The notes beneath the pieces are model-generated. The model was given only the letters and a program-made list of their open reading frames with translations, ran no database searches and was not told the origin of the DNA. Position numbers and translations under genes: made by a program. Positions 38,949-47,680 of a stretch of DNA of 64,000 nt are shown piece by piece. Each line of letters starts with the position of its first letter. Position 1 is the stretch's first letter. This DNA comes from Pyruvatibacter sp. HU-CL02332 (GTDB lineage: Bacteria > Pseudomonadota > Alphaproteobacteria > CGMCC-115125). The stretch spans positions 796,990 to 860,989 of the forward strand of contig NZ_BAABWK010000001.1 of the NCBI RefSeq assembly GCF_040362765.1, in the 5' to 3' direction.

Positions 38949-40157
38949 ATGCGATCAGTTGCCCAACGGACCAATGTTGTCGCGCTGAGCTATGGCGCGT
39001 GGCTGGCTGGCATGATGTTCATCCAGTTCCTGCTATCCGGTGGTTTTGTATCGGTGGCACTAGGCTTTGGACTGATTGTGGTCCCTGTAACCCTGCACCT
39101 TTGGCTTCTCGGCGTGAGGCCCGGCAACGATACGCGTGGCGTTTTGTATTTCAGCCTCTTCTTTGCCACCGTCTTCATCAGCCTGTTTGCAAACACGGAA
39201 CGGCTGACGACGGAAGTCATTGCTCAAATGCTGGGACTTCTGGGTCTGGTCGGCATTGGCTATCTGATTGCCCAGCATCAGGATAAAAACCTGCTGGAAA
39301 AGATTTTTGTCTGGTTCGCCATCTTCCTCTCTATCGTGCTCGTGATCGTTCTCATCGACAATGATCGCCTGTGGGCACGTCTGATGGGACGCCTGCATTC
39401 AAACCTTTGGGCGGCTGTCTGCATTGCGGCAATTCCCGGTGCACTGGCTTTACGCAGCCATTGGATGTCTGCCGCACTCACAACATTTGTCCTCTACATG
39501 GTGGCATTTGAGTTCAATGCACGCGGCCCGCTTCTCTACGGCATTGCGACAATCGTCGCATTTGCCGTCCTATGGGCCTTCCACAATCCGCGCAAGGCAC
39601 TCACACCGCGAACACAGGTTCTGCTTGTCGCGGGGCTTGGCGTTGCCCTGACCGGACTGATTGTTAACTGGGACTTCGTCGCAACGAACATTCTGTTCAT
39701 CGACTCTGTCACGCGTGGATTGGGCTCCGGTTTCACCGGCCGCTTCGTCCTGTGGGGTGAACTACTGGACGTGGCCCTGGCCAACCCGCTGACCGGCGTC
39801 GGCTTCAGGATGCATGACACATTCGTTCTGGTTCCAGGGCTTGTCTCTGCCCATAACGCCTATGTGGCCATGCTTGTTGATCTGGGCGTTATAGGGCTTG
39901 GCCTCTACCTGATCATTATCTCTGCAAGCCTATGGCGCAGCATCGCAGTACAGCGCCGCTGGCTGATCGGAGCATATCTGGTCGGCTACGTCCTGCTTGG
40001 CTTGACCGAGGCCCGGGCCGTTAATGTTGGCAATCCGGCTTCCATCCTCTTTATTCTCGCTCTCGCGTCTACGCTGAGCATCCGCAACGTAGCCAGCCGG
40101 CCGTCTACCGCTTCCGCAAGAAAACATGCAGCTTCGCTGAAAGCGGCGCAGGCATAA
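38949..40157 (+). CDS. O-antigen ligase/polymerase-like membrane protein
   Basis: The 402-residue protein has about ten hydrophobic helices and a periplasmic loop containing GRFVLWGELLDVALANPLTGVGFRMHDTFVLVPGLVSAHNAYVAMLVDLGVIG, the H-N-x-Y region of WaaL/Wzy family proteins. Such enzymes polymerise repeat units or ligate the finished polymer to an acceptor, both in the periplasm; sequence does not tell which. It is the last gene of the 34599-40157 operon, and its final 53 bases overlap the convergent methyltransferase gene. Confidence 0.87.
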   Translation: MRSVAQRTNVVALSYGAWLAGMMFIQFLLSGGFVSVALGFGLIVVPVTLHLWLLGVRPGNDTRGVLYFSLFFATVFISLFANTERLTTEVIAQMLGLLGLVGIGYLIAQHQDKNLLEKIFVWFAIFLSIVLVIVLIDNDRLWARLMGRLHSNLWAAVCIAAIPGALALRSHWMSAALTTFVLYMVAFEFNARGPLLYGIATIVAFAVLWAFHNPRKALTPRTQVLLVAGLGVALTGLIVNWDFVATNILFIDSVTRGLGSGFTGRFVLWGELLDVALANPLTGVGFRMHDTFVLVPGLVSAHNAYVAMLVDLGVIGLGLYLIIISASLWRSIAVQRRWLIGAYLVGYVLLGLTEARAVNVGNPASILFILALASTLSIRNVASRPSTASARKHAASLKAAQA

Positions 40158-40869
40158 GCCAGCACCAAAGCTCAACAAGCCTGAAGAGAAGACGTCGGTT
40201 GCCGTGATAGGACGGAACGCCGTTATATCCATAGCTGCAATGCTGCCACTCTTCCTTCGGAAAGAACCTGGCTAACGCCCCATGTGTGTTCAGCTTGTAT
40301 GCGGTTGGAAACACGTCCTCGGCTTTGCGTTGGGGCTGAAGTGAAGACAGCAAAGACGTATGCAACGCGTTGGGTACGGCGCGTGCCCCAAGACCGACAT
40401 ACCCCCACTTCGTCGGCGTGCGCGCACAAAACCACCCGCCTGGCTTGAGGACGCGAGCCACCTCCCGAGCAAAACTATCCGCGTCGGTGAGATGCTCCAG
40501 AACATGGTCACAGATGATCAGATCAAGGGAGTTGTCAGCGATCGGGTAGGTTTCGCCGATGGGCACAACATGCGCCTCATCAAGGTCTGGATTTTCCAGA
40601 ACAGCGTCGTCCACATCAATGCCGATCACCCGCGAAACACGCCCTTTGAAGCGTTGTATGCGGCGTCGAAACGGCGAGTAATCCTGAGTGATGTTCGCAC
40701 CACGCCCCGCCCCAAGATTGAGCAGAACCATGTCGTCACGAAGCAACGCACCTACGCGCGTGTAAAACGCCACCGTGCAGTCACGATGCGAGTAATCTCC
40801 GGCATCGCACTCCGGATAGACCGAGAACTCGTATGGCCTTACCAGCTCTTTTGGTTCATCAGTGCTCAA
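40105..40869 (-). CDS. class I SAM-dependent methyltransferase
   Basis: The 254-residue protein has the SAM motif LLNLGAGRGANI near 50-60, an acidic VIGIDVDDAVLENP, and DLIICDHVLEHLTDADSFAREVARVLKPGGWFCARTPTKWGYV, the Methyltransf_11 pattern. Start is TTG at 40869, supported by GGAAGG 8 bases upstream; there is no ATG nearby. Its 3' end overlaps the ligase-like gene on the other strand by 53 bases. It follows the flippase gene by 27 bases, so both form a minus-strand unit. A sugar or terminal-phosphate methyltransferase is plausible from context. Confidence 0.85.
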   Translation of the reverse strand: MSTDEPKELVRPYEFSVYPECDAGDYSHRDCTVAFYTRVGALLRDDMVLLNLGAGRGANITQDYSPFRRRIQRFKGRVSRVIGIDVDDAVLENPDLDEAHVVPIGETYPIADNSLDLIICDHVLEHLTDADSFAREVARVLKPGGWFCARTPTKWGYVGLGARAVPNALHTSLLSSLQPQRKAEDVFPTAYKLNTHGALARFFPKEEWQHCSYGYNGVPSYHGNRRLLFRLVELWCWLMPAPLSAKLHVFLRKR

Positions 40870-40896
40870 ACTGTTCGCCTTCCACCATCGGTCAAA

Positions 40897-42330
40897 CTAC
40901 AGGGCCTCAAGAACAACGAGTGACATCGCCGCGAGCCCTGCTGGAACTGCCGCATAGGACAAGTCCCGTTTCCATCCAAACTCAAACTTACGAAGAGTGA
41001 GAACTCTTGCGTAGGGCACATAGAACAGGGCCAGCGCAATCAACTGGCAGATCGGGAATACATACATGCTGCTCACGCCCTCAAGCGCCAGCAGACCCAG
41101 GAACAGGGTCGTGTTCACGCCATCTACGATATGCCATCTGATGTCATTGGTAATGGTAAAATAGTGCAGGTGCATGGCGCCATATCGGAACGTGAAATTG
41201 GCAACCGCCAAGAGCGCCCACAAGTGCAGGTCCACGAACAGCAGAGGAACCGGCAAAAACAGATTGGCAATGTAGACACCAGCCGGAACAAGCGGCACCG
41301 CGGCGGCGTAGATAAGAAGCCCCTTGAGCATGACCGACTGCGCCAGCGCATTTTGATCATCCAATTGACCTCGCGCCAGATGCGCCGACAGGCTGGGCAA
41401 TGCGCCAAACAGTGGCGCCAAAGCCAACTGCCCCACAATTCCAAATATGTTGAGCGCAAAGGCAAAAGCAGCCACATCCTCACTCTCACCAAACTGCGCA
41501 AACAGTATCCCGCTACCGTAGATGACGAGGGACGACATAAAAACGCCAACGCCGCCCCGCAATGCCCTTGGCCACACCTCAGGCAACAAACTGACAGTGG
41601 CCATTTGTTGTCGGGTAGCCCGCCTCCAACCCTGACGCATGGCCATGCGACGAAGCAAAATGAGATTGATGAAAAGAGGAAGCTGAAGAAGTACCATCGA
41701 GAGCAGAAAGTTCGGAAAAACAACGAGACTCCCGACCGTCGCAAGGCCACTTACGGTCCAGGTAAACGCCTCCAGTCGCCGCACCTCGGCTACAGACCCC
41801 CGCCCCAACAGGAAGGTGGCGTAAGCCTGCATGCCCAAGCGGACGGCCATCGCGCCGCTAAACACAGCCCAAGCTTGGTATCCCTCGATACCCAACCCAG
41901 ATGCCTGTATGGGTCTCCAAACAATCCAACTTCCAACCGAGCCCGCCACAACAATCCAAGCGAGTGCGCATACAACAAATGTGGAGCTCAGGAATCGCGC
42001 CAGCTGGCTCAAAAGTAGAGTGTTGGGCCCGCCATTGTCGGTCGAGTCAAAACCGACACGTTGGTTCCCAATCTGCGATGACCCCGCATTGGCATACGAA
42101 ACCATATGCATCAGGATTGTGGGCAGCACGCCTATTACAGCCGTCGCAAACGCTTGAAAAGTAAGGATGACAAACCAAAGGGCGACAACGGGAGTCTCGA
42201 AGTAGGCCGTCACAAAAGGAATCGGAGCCAGAAACGCGAACGCTCGCGCCATAACCGAAGCTGCAGTCATACTGCTTGCCGAGGTCATGGCCCGTTTGGT
42301 CAAGTGTCTTAGTCGATGAAGCAATTCCAT
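40897..42330 (-). CDS. Wzx-like polysaccharide flippase
   Basis: The 477-residue protein has about 12 to 14 predicted membrane helices spread over its length, a basic first segment, and a MATE/MOP-superfamily look (short loops, Arg/Lys in the cytosolic loops, LSAHLARGQLDDQNAL in mid-protein). Wzx proteins turn lipid-linked repeat units to the periplasmic face. It is the only candidate flippase in the window and thus the probable partner of the transferases and the ligase-like protein. It precedes the methyltransferase gene on the minus strand and is divergent from the GT2 gene. Confidence 0.8.
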   Translation of the reverse strand: MELLHRLRHLTKRAMTSASSMTAASVMARAFAFLAPIPFVTAYFETPVVALWFVILTFQAFATAVIGVLPTILMHMVSYANAGSSQIGNQRVGFDSTDNGGPNTLLLSQLARFLSSTFVVCALAWIVVAGSVGSWIVWRPIQASGLGIEGYQAWAVFSGAMAVRLGMQAYATFLLGRGSVAEVRRLEAFTWTVSGLATVGSLVVFPNFLLSMVLLQLPLFINLILLRRMAMRQGWRRATRQQMATVSLLPEVWPRALRGGVGVFMSSLVIYGSGILFAQFGESEDVAAFAFALNIFGIVGQLALAPLFGALPSLSAHLARGQLDDQNALAQSVMLKGLLIYAAAVPLVPAGVYIANLFLPVPLLFVDLHLWALLAVANFTFRYGAMHLHYFTITNDIRWHIVDGVNTTLFLGLLALEGVSSMYVFPICQLIALALFYVPYARVLTLRKFEFGWKRDLSYAAVPAGLAAMSLVVLEAL

Positions 42331-42569
42331 TGCCTGTTGTGTGATGGACCTTGAAGCCGCACCTCGGTCCGAAACTCAGGAGGCGGTCAACTTAAACACA
42401 TACCTACGAAGCCGCAGAAGCGTTCCAGCAACACGGTCAATTCCAAATATCGAACGACACAATGGAACGCCAAGATACTGTATCAGGCAGGGTGCATATG
42501 CGGTAAACAACCTGCAACTGTTTCAGGTCTATGCTGGCGGCAGTGAACAGCCATCAAGAGGTAGTTTGG
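42331..42569. promoter_or_regulatory. divergent promoter region of the flippase and GT2 genes
   Basis: These 239 bases separate two divergent start codons. The stretch is more AT-rich than its neighbours and must contain both promoters. I could not place individual elements reliably. Confidence 0.3.
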
Positions 42570-43451
42570 GTGGACATCAGTATCGTCATCCGCACGTTTA
42601 ACGAAGGCAAATGGCTCGGGCCGGTGCTCGAGGCTGTTGCGTCGCAGGAACTGGATGGAAACGCGATGGAAGTTGTATTGGTGGATTCTGGCTCCACCGA
42701 CGACACACTCCCAATTGCGCAGAAACACGGCTGCCGCATCGTCCATATTGCCAAGGACGACTTCACCTTCGGACGCTCCCTCAATATGGGGTGTGACGCC
42801 GCGAAGGGTCGCGCCCTTGTGTTCATATCAGGTCACTGCATTCCCAATGATCCGCGATGGCTGGTGAATCTTGTCGCGCCACTTGGCACTAACGGCATCG
42901 TCTATAGCTACGGTCGCCAGCAGGGCCACGATATTTCCCGATACTCGGAAGAGCAGCTGTTCAGAAAATACTATCCGGACACGTCGCAGGTGCCGCAGGA
43001 AGGGTTCTTCTGCAACAACGCAAATGCTGCCGTCCTGAAAGAGCAATGGGTAACCAATCAGTTTGATGAGGATCTGACTGGCCTTGAGGATATGGAGCTT
43101 GCCAAGCGCCTGACCATCGCCGGCTTCAAGGTCGCCTATGTCGCCGACGCGCCCGTTATCCACATCCACGAGGAAAGCTGGCACAAGGTCAAAGTGCGCT
43201 ATGAGCGCGAAGCAATTGCCCTGCAGGCCATCATGCCCGAGCTGCACGTGAATTTTGCAGACTTCCTGCGCTACTTCTTCTCCGGCGTGATGCTGGACTG
43301 GGGGCAGGCAATTGCCGACAAGTGTTTCCACAAGGTCGCAGGCGAGATACTTGCGTTCCGCTTCATGCAATACTGGGGCACTTATGCTGGCGCGAATGAA
43401 CATCGTCGCCTGTCGCGCCAGCGAAAAGAAGAGTACTTCTATCCGCGATAG
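42570..43451 (+). CDS. GT2-family glycosyltransferase
   Basis: The 293-residue GT-A enzyme opens DISIVIRTFNEGKWLGPVLEAV and has VVLVDSGSTDDTLPIA, SLNMGCDAAKGRALVFISGHCIP at the metal/donor site and NNANAAVLKEQW, then DLTGLEDMELAKRL with the acidic catalytic base. The layout is that of inverting GT2 enzymes, often rhamnosyl- or other deoxysugar transferases. The GTG at 42570 was chosen because AAGAGG lies 8 bases upstream; an ATG at 42531 would add 13 residues. The CMP-sugar operon follows 24 bases later, suggesting co-expression. Confidence 0.85.
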   Translation: MDISIVIRTFNEGKWLGPVLEAVASQELDGNAMEVVLVDSGSTDDTLPIAQKHGCRIVHIAKDDFTFGRSLNMGCDAAKGRALVFISGHCIPNDPRWLVNLVAPLGTNGIVYSYGRQQGHDISRYSEEQLFRKYYPDTSQVPQEGFFCNNANAAVLKEQWVTNQFDEDLTGLEDMELAKRLTIAGFKVAYVADAPVIHIHEESWHKVKVRYEREAIALQAIMPELHVNFADFLRYFFSGVMLDWGQAIADKCFHKVAGEILAFRFMQYWGTYAGANEHRRLSRQRKEEYFYPR

Positions 43452-43475
43452 TGTCGGATTTTGACGGAGCTAACA

Positions 43476-44180
43476 GTGTCACAGACGCCGCGCATCGTTG
43501 CGCTTTTGCCCATGAAAGCCCACAGCGAGCGGGTCAAATCAAAGAACTTCCGCGAGCTTGCCGGAAAGCCCCTCTACCGCTGGATTCTGGATACGCTTCT
43601 GTCCCTGCCGGAGATATCGCAAGTCGTCATCAATACGGACGCGCGAGAAATTCTGGCCGACTCCGGCCTCAATGACGGCGACTCCAATGGACGCATCCTG
43701 ATCCGCGACCGCAAGCCGGAAATCTGTGGCGACATGGTCAGCATGAACCTCGTGCTTGGCGATGATGTTGCCAATGTAGATGCCGACATCTACGCCATGA
43801 CACATACGACCAATCCACTGCTCGGCGCGCCGACCATTCGCAGCGCCCTGGAGGCGTATACCGCAGGAACGTCCGCAGGTGAGGCTGACAGCCTGTTCAC
43901 CGTGAACCAGGTTCAAACGCGCTTCTACCGTGAGGACGGCAGTCCGGTTAATCACGACCCGGACAATCTCATCCGCACCCAGGATCTTGAGATGTGGTTT
44001 GAGGAAAACTCCAACCTCTACCTCTTCTCCCGGGACAGCTTTGCCGCCACCCAGGCCCGCATCGGCAAAAAACCAATGATGTTTCCAACGCCCATGCTGG
44101 AATCTGTGGACATTGACGGCCCCGAAGAATGGTCTCTTGCAGAAGCCCTGGCGCTTTACGCGCGAGGAGACCAGTCATGA
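43476..44180 (+). CDS. acylneuraminate cytidylyltransferase-family CMP-sugar synthetase
   Basis: The 234-residue protein begins, after the start, with RIVALLPMKAHSERVKSKNFRELAGKPLY, the NeuA/KdsB-type CTP-binding signature, and has TTNPLLGAPTIRSALEAY and a C-terminal VDIDGPEEWSLAEALAL metal/sugar segment. It should couple CMP to an acid sugar. The GTG at 43476 has CGGAG 7 bases upstream; a TTG at 43461 is less good. No NeuB, KdsA or similar synthase gene is in the window, so the sugar is unknown. The gene overlaps the next by ATGA. Confidence 0.87.
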   Translation: MSQTPRIVALLPMKAHSERVKSKNFRELAGKPLYRWILDTLLSLPEISQVVINTDAREILADSGLNDGDSNGRILIRDRKPEICGDMVSMNLVLGDDVANVDADIYAMTHTTNPLLGAPTIRSALEAYTAGTSAGEADSLFTVNQVQTRFYREDGSPVNHDPDNLIRTQDLEMWFEENSNLYLFSRDSFAATQARIGKKPMMFPTPMLESVDIDGPEEWSLAEALALYARGDQS

Positions 44181-45127
44181 GCACATCCAAGGCGACTGTT
44201 CTGGTGACCTGTCCGCCAATGCTGGGCATGATCGACAATTTCCGGCCACGCTTTGCAGACGCAGGCATCGACCTTGTTGCCCCCAACGTTGTGCAGATCA
44301 TGACCGAGGATGAGTTGTGCGACCTCCTTCCCGACATGGACGGCTGGATCATCGGCGACGACCCGGCCACAGCCCGCGTCCTTGAAGCCGGAAAGGCGGG
44401 CAAGCTGCGCGCCTGCGTCAAATGGGGCGTCGGCGTCGACAATGTAGATTTCAAAGCAGCTGAGAGCCTTGACCTCAAGATCACCAACACGCCAGGCGTG
44501 TTCGGCAAGGAAGTGGCCGACGTCGCAATGAACTATGTGTCGGGCCTTGCTCGCCAGACATTCATGATCGACAGAGAAATCCGCACACAGAACGCATGGC
44601 CAAAGCCATCCGGCATTTCACTTGCTGACAAGACCGTGGCCCTTGTCGGCCTTGGCGACATCGGCATGGAAACAGCAAAGCGCCTGCTCGCGGCGGACAT
44701 GAAGGTCATCGCCTATGACCCCTTCGCCAAGACACCTGCCGACGCTTCCATAGAGCGGGCGGAGTGGCCGAACCGGGTCACCGAAGCTGATTTCCTTGTC
44801 TTTACCTGCCCGCTCACCAACGACACACGCCACATGTTCAATACGGGACTCCTGAACCACCTCAAGGCCGGGGTTCGGGTCGTGAACGTGTCTCGCGGCC
44901 CCGTCATTGACGAAAGCGCCCTCATCAAAGGCCTGAACGACCAAACGGTCCACTCAGCGGCTCTGGACGTTTTTGAGATCGAGCCCCTGCCAGACAACTC
45001 GCCATTGCGTTCGTTTGATCGCTGCATCTTTGGCAGCCACAATGGCTCCAACTCCAGCGATGCCGTAGCCCGTGTATCTGAAACGGCGATGGATCTGCTC
45101 TTCGGGTTTCTGGAGATCAAAGGTTGA
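44177..45127 (+). CDS. D-isomer-specific 2-hydroxyacid dehydrogenase (phosphoglycerate dehydrogenase-like)
   Basis: The 316-residue protein has KWGVGVDNVDF, TNTPGVFGKEVADVAMNY, the NAD motif VGLGDIGMETA (157-167), VNVSRGPVIDE with the catalytic Arg, DVFEIEPLP with the Glu and GSHNGSNS with the His of the D-2-hydroxyacid dehydrogenase triad. No ACT domain is present, so it is not the regulatory form of SerA. It overlaps its neighbours by 4 and 1 bases, and GAGGAG 7 bases before the ATG is its own ribosome site. It probably oxidises or reduces a sugar-derived 2-hydroxy acid for the CMP-sugar pathway; the substrate is unknown. Confidence 0.87.
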   Translation: MSTSKATVLVTCPPMLGMIDNFRPRFADAGIDLVAPNVVQIMTEDELCDLLPDMDGWIIGDDPATARVLEAGKAGKLRACVKWGVGVDNVDFKAAESLDLKITNTPGVFGKEVADVAMNYVSGLARQTFMIDREIRTQNAWPKPSGISLADKTVALVGLGDIGMETAKRLLAADMKVIAYDPFAKTPADASIERAEWPNRVTEADFLVFTCPLTNDTRHMFNTGLLNHLKAGVRVVNVSRGPVIDESALIKGLNDQTVHSAALDVFEIEPLPDNSPLRSFDRCIFGSHNGSNSSDAVARVSETAMDLLFGFLEIKG

Positions 45128-45861
45128 TGCGCACTGTAGCCATTACCGGGGTCAGCGGCGGCATTGGTCAGGCAATGGGCCGGGTGTTTCGCGAGGCCGG
45201 CTTCCGGGTGATTGGTATCGATGCCATTGAGGCACCGTTAGGCACCTGCGACCACTTCATCTCTGCCGATCTTGCCCAGGTTGGGCGAGGCGAACAGGCG
45301 GCACAGGCGCTGGCAGATCAAATCGACGAAGCCTGCAATCAGACTTTGAACACGCTCATCAACAATGCCGCGGTTCAGCATCTGGGCGACGCGACAACCC
45401 TCGATTGGGCACATTGGCGCGAGACGCTTGACGTCAATCTCGGCGCCCCCTTTGCCCTTGCCCGTGCGCTCCATGCCATCATGGCCCCGGCACGCGGCAA
45501 CATCATCAATATCGGCAGCGTCCACGCAACGGCAACAAAACCGGGCTTTTCAGCCTATGCAACAAGCAAAGCAGCCTTGCACGGACTGACCCGCGCACTG
45601 GCGCTGGATTTCGGCAACTCCGTGCGCGTCATGACGCTTGCTCCGGCAGCAGTAGACACACCAATGTTGAGAGCGGGCTTTGACGGCAACGACGATGCGT
45701 TTGCAGAGCTTGAGACAACGCATCCGGTCAGCCGCATCGCCCAGCCGGAAGAAATCGCAAAAGCAGCGCTCTACCTTAGCTCTGAAGACGCCACCTTCAT
45801 GACCGGCGCCACACTGCAGATGGATGGCGGTATTCTCGCGCGGCTGCATGACCCCGCATGA
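45127..45861 (+). CDS. short-chain dehydrogenase/reductase
   Basis: The 244-residue SDR has TGVSGGIG at 7-14, NNAA near 79, the catalytic Ser131, Tyr144 and Lys148 (YATSK) and a C-terminal SSEDATFMTGATLQMDGG, the classical SDR end. It should interconvert a hydroxyl and a carbonyl on a sugar or sugar acid with NAD(P). The ATG shares one base with the upstream TGA (TGATG), and the downstream gene starts inside its stop, so expression is coupled across the operon. Confidence 0.9.
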   Translation: MRTVAITGVSGGIGQAMGRVFREAGFRVIGIDAIEAPLGTCDHFISADLAQVGRGEQAAQALADQIDEACNQTLNTLINNAAVQHLGDATTLDWAHWRETLDVNLGAPFALARALHAIMAPARGNIINIGSVHATATKPGFSAYATSKAALHGLTRALALDFGNSVRVMTLAPAAVDTPMLRAGFDGNDDAFAELETTHPVSRIAQPEEIAKAALYLSSEDATFMTGATLQMDGGILARLHDPA

Positions 45862-46724
45862 GTAAAGAGCCTCTCATCCGCACAGCCTGGCAAACCAAAT
45901 CGGTGCTTGGCGAGGGACCGGTCTGGTCCCCGCACCATCAAGGCCTGCTGTGGGTCGACATAAAGCGACCTGCCATTCATCTATTTCGTCCGAAGACAGA
46001 TGAAAAACAGAGCTGGCCACTCCCCCAGATGATCGGCTGCCTTGCTGTTCGCCCGGACAATACGCTCGTGGCCGCTCTGGAAGATGGTTTCTACGCCGTC
46101 AGCCTTCCCGAGCCCGGGACCACGCCCACGCTGGAAAAACTCGCAGCACCAACCAACCACGCGTCCCACATGCGGTTCAATGATGGAAAGCTCGCGCCCG
46201 ACGGGTCCCTATGGGCCGGCTCGATGGACAACCGCGAGCAAGAAGCAACCGGTGCCTGGTATCGGCTGTCCCCCGACAACATCCTGTCGACCATGGCGAC
46301 CGACTTCATGGTGACAAACGGTCCCGCCTTTGACCCTGCCGACAACCGAGTTTTTCTAAATGACTCCGCGCGGCAAATTACATACGTCGCGCCACTTGAA
46401 CAGCAAGCCCCCCTGCAGCTTTCTGTCTTCCGACAGTTTGAACCGGATGATGGATACCCGGACGGCATGACCGTTGGCCCCGATGGCCTGCTGTGGATCG
46501 CATTCTGGGATGGCGCCTGCCTGCGTGGCCTTGACCGGATGAGTGGCAAAACGGTGCGTCAGATTCACATGCCCGTTCCCCGCCCCACAAGCTGTGCCTT
46601 TGGCGGCGAAGACGGCAAATCGCTCTATGTGACCTCCGCCAGCATTGGCCTTTCCGACGATGAACTCGCCGCAGCTCCGCTGTCAGGCAGTCTCTTCGAA
46701 ATTACGGGTGTCAGCCCAACCTAA
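45858..46724 (+). CDS. SMP-30/gluconolactonase-family lactonase
   Basis: The 288-residue protein has GEGPVW near residue 18-23 with the metal-binding Glu, MRFNDGKLAPDGSLWAGSM, TNGPAFDP and DGLLWIAFWDG, the SMP-30/regucalcin six-bladed propeller pattern with a divalent metal in the centre. These enzymes open sugar-acid lactones. The ATG overlaps the SDR stop as ATGA. With a dehydrogenase, an SDR and a CMP-sugar synthetase it suggests a short pathway that oxidises a sugar and opens its lactone. It converges on the giant-repeat gene with only 9 bases between the stops and no room for a separate terminator. Confidence 0.88.
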   Translation: MSKEPLIRTAWQTKSVLGEGPVWSPHHQGLLWVDIKRPAIHLFRPKTDEKQSWPLPQMIGCLAVRPDNTLVAALEDGFYAVSLPEPGTTPTLEKLAAPTNHASHMRFNDGKLAPDGSLWAGSMDNREQEATGAWYRLSPDNILSTMATDFMVTNGPAFDPADNRVFLNDSARQITYVAPLEQQAPLQLSVFRQFEPDDGYPDGMTVGPDGLLWIAFWDGACLRGLDRMSGKTVRQIHMPVPRPTSCAFGGEDGKSLYVTSASIGLSDDELAAAPLSGSLFEITGVSPT

Positions 46725-46733
46725 ACGGACAAG

Positions 46734-47680
46734 CTACACCAGGTCAGCATCACTGGTGAGGCCGATGCCCATCGGGTCGCCGGCCACAAGTGTGCGGTCC
46801 AGGAAGTACATGCCAAGGCCTGCGCCACCGTCGGCCTGATCAACCACGAAACCGCCGCCGGGTGCCTCGAACAGAATGTCGTCGTCGCCGTCACCATCAT
46901 AGTCGCCCACATCGCGCACCGTGTTGTTGGTGCGCGCAATCCAGCGGCCGACGCCATTGGGAGAGATGATCGTGTGGTTGCCGTCTGACAGACGGAACAG
47001 GATGTCGTCATTGCCGTCGCCATCGAAATCGCCGATGCCTGCGACGCTGCGGTCCGTAAAGCCGAACCACTGCATGCCGCCGCTTTCGCCATCATTGATG
47101 ATGTGGCCGCCGGAATTCAGCACAAACAGAATGTCATCATCGCCGTCGCCATCGAAGTCGCCGATGCCGGCAACGTCGCGGTTTGGGCCACCCAGCCAGC
47201 GCCCGCCGGTGCCATCCACATTGTTGGTCACATAGCCGCCGGCATTGAGCTCAAACAGCACGTCGTCATCGCCATCACCATCAAAGTCGCCGACACCTTC
47301 AATGGAGCGATCAGCAAAGCCGACCCATGTATTGCCGCTGTCCGCATCCGCAATGTGCTTGTTGCCATTGGCGAACTGGAACAGCACATCATCATCGCCG
47401 TCCCCGTTGAAATCACCCACAGCCACAGCCGTGCGATCCGAGCGACCGAACCACGGTCCACCACCGCCACTATCAAAGCCCGAGTGATTGCCATCCGCAA
47501 AGCGGAACAACAGATCAGCATCACCGTCGCCGTTGAAATCACCGGTGCCAATGACAGTGCGATCCGAATAGCCGATCCAGCCACCACCCGTGCCATCTGC
47601 ATTATTGAAGACAGAGTTCCCGCTCGCCGTCAGCGAATAGACGATGTCATCGTCCCCGTCGCCGTCGAAGTCGGACGTAG
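46734..47680. repeat. long direct repeat, copy A (3' coding part)
   Basis: This 0.95-kb stretch encodes the seven FG-GAP repeats of the first giant protein and is nearly identical to 51080-52026. I count 5 mismatches over 420 aligned bases from 46801 and 51147, and 13 residue differences in about 314. The borders are approximate; identity falls off upstream of the FG-GAP region. Confidence 0.85.
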
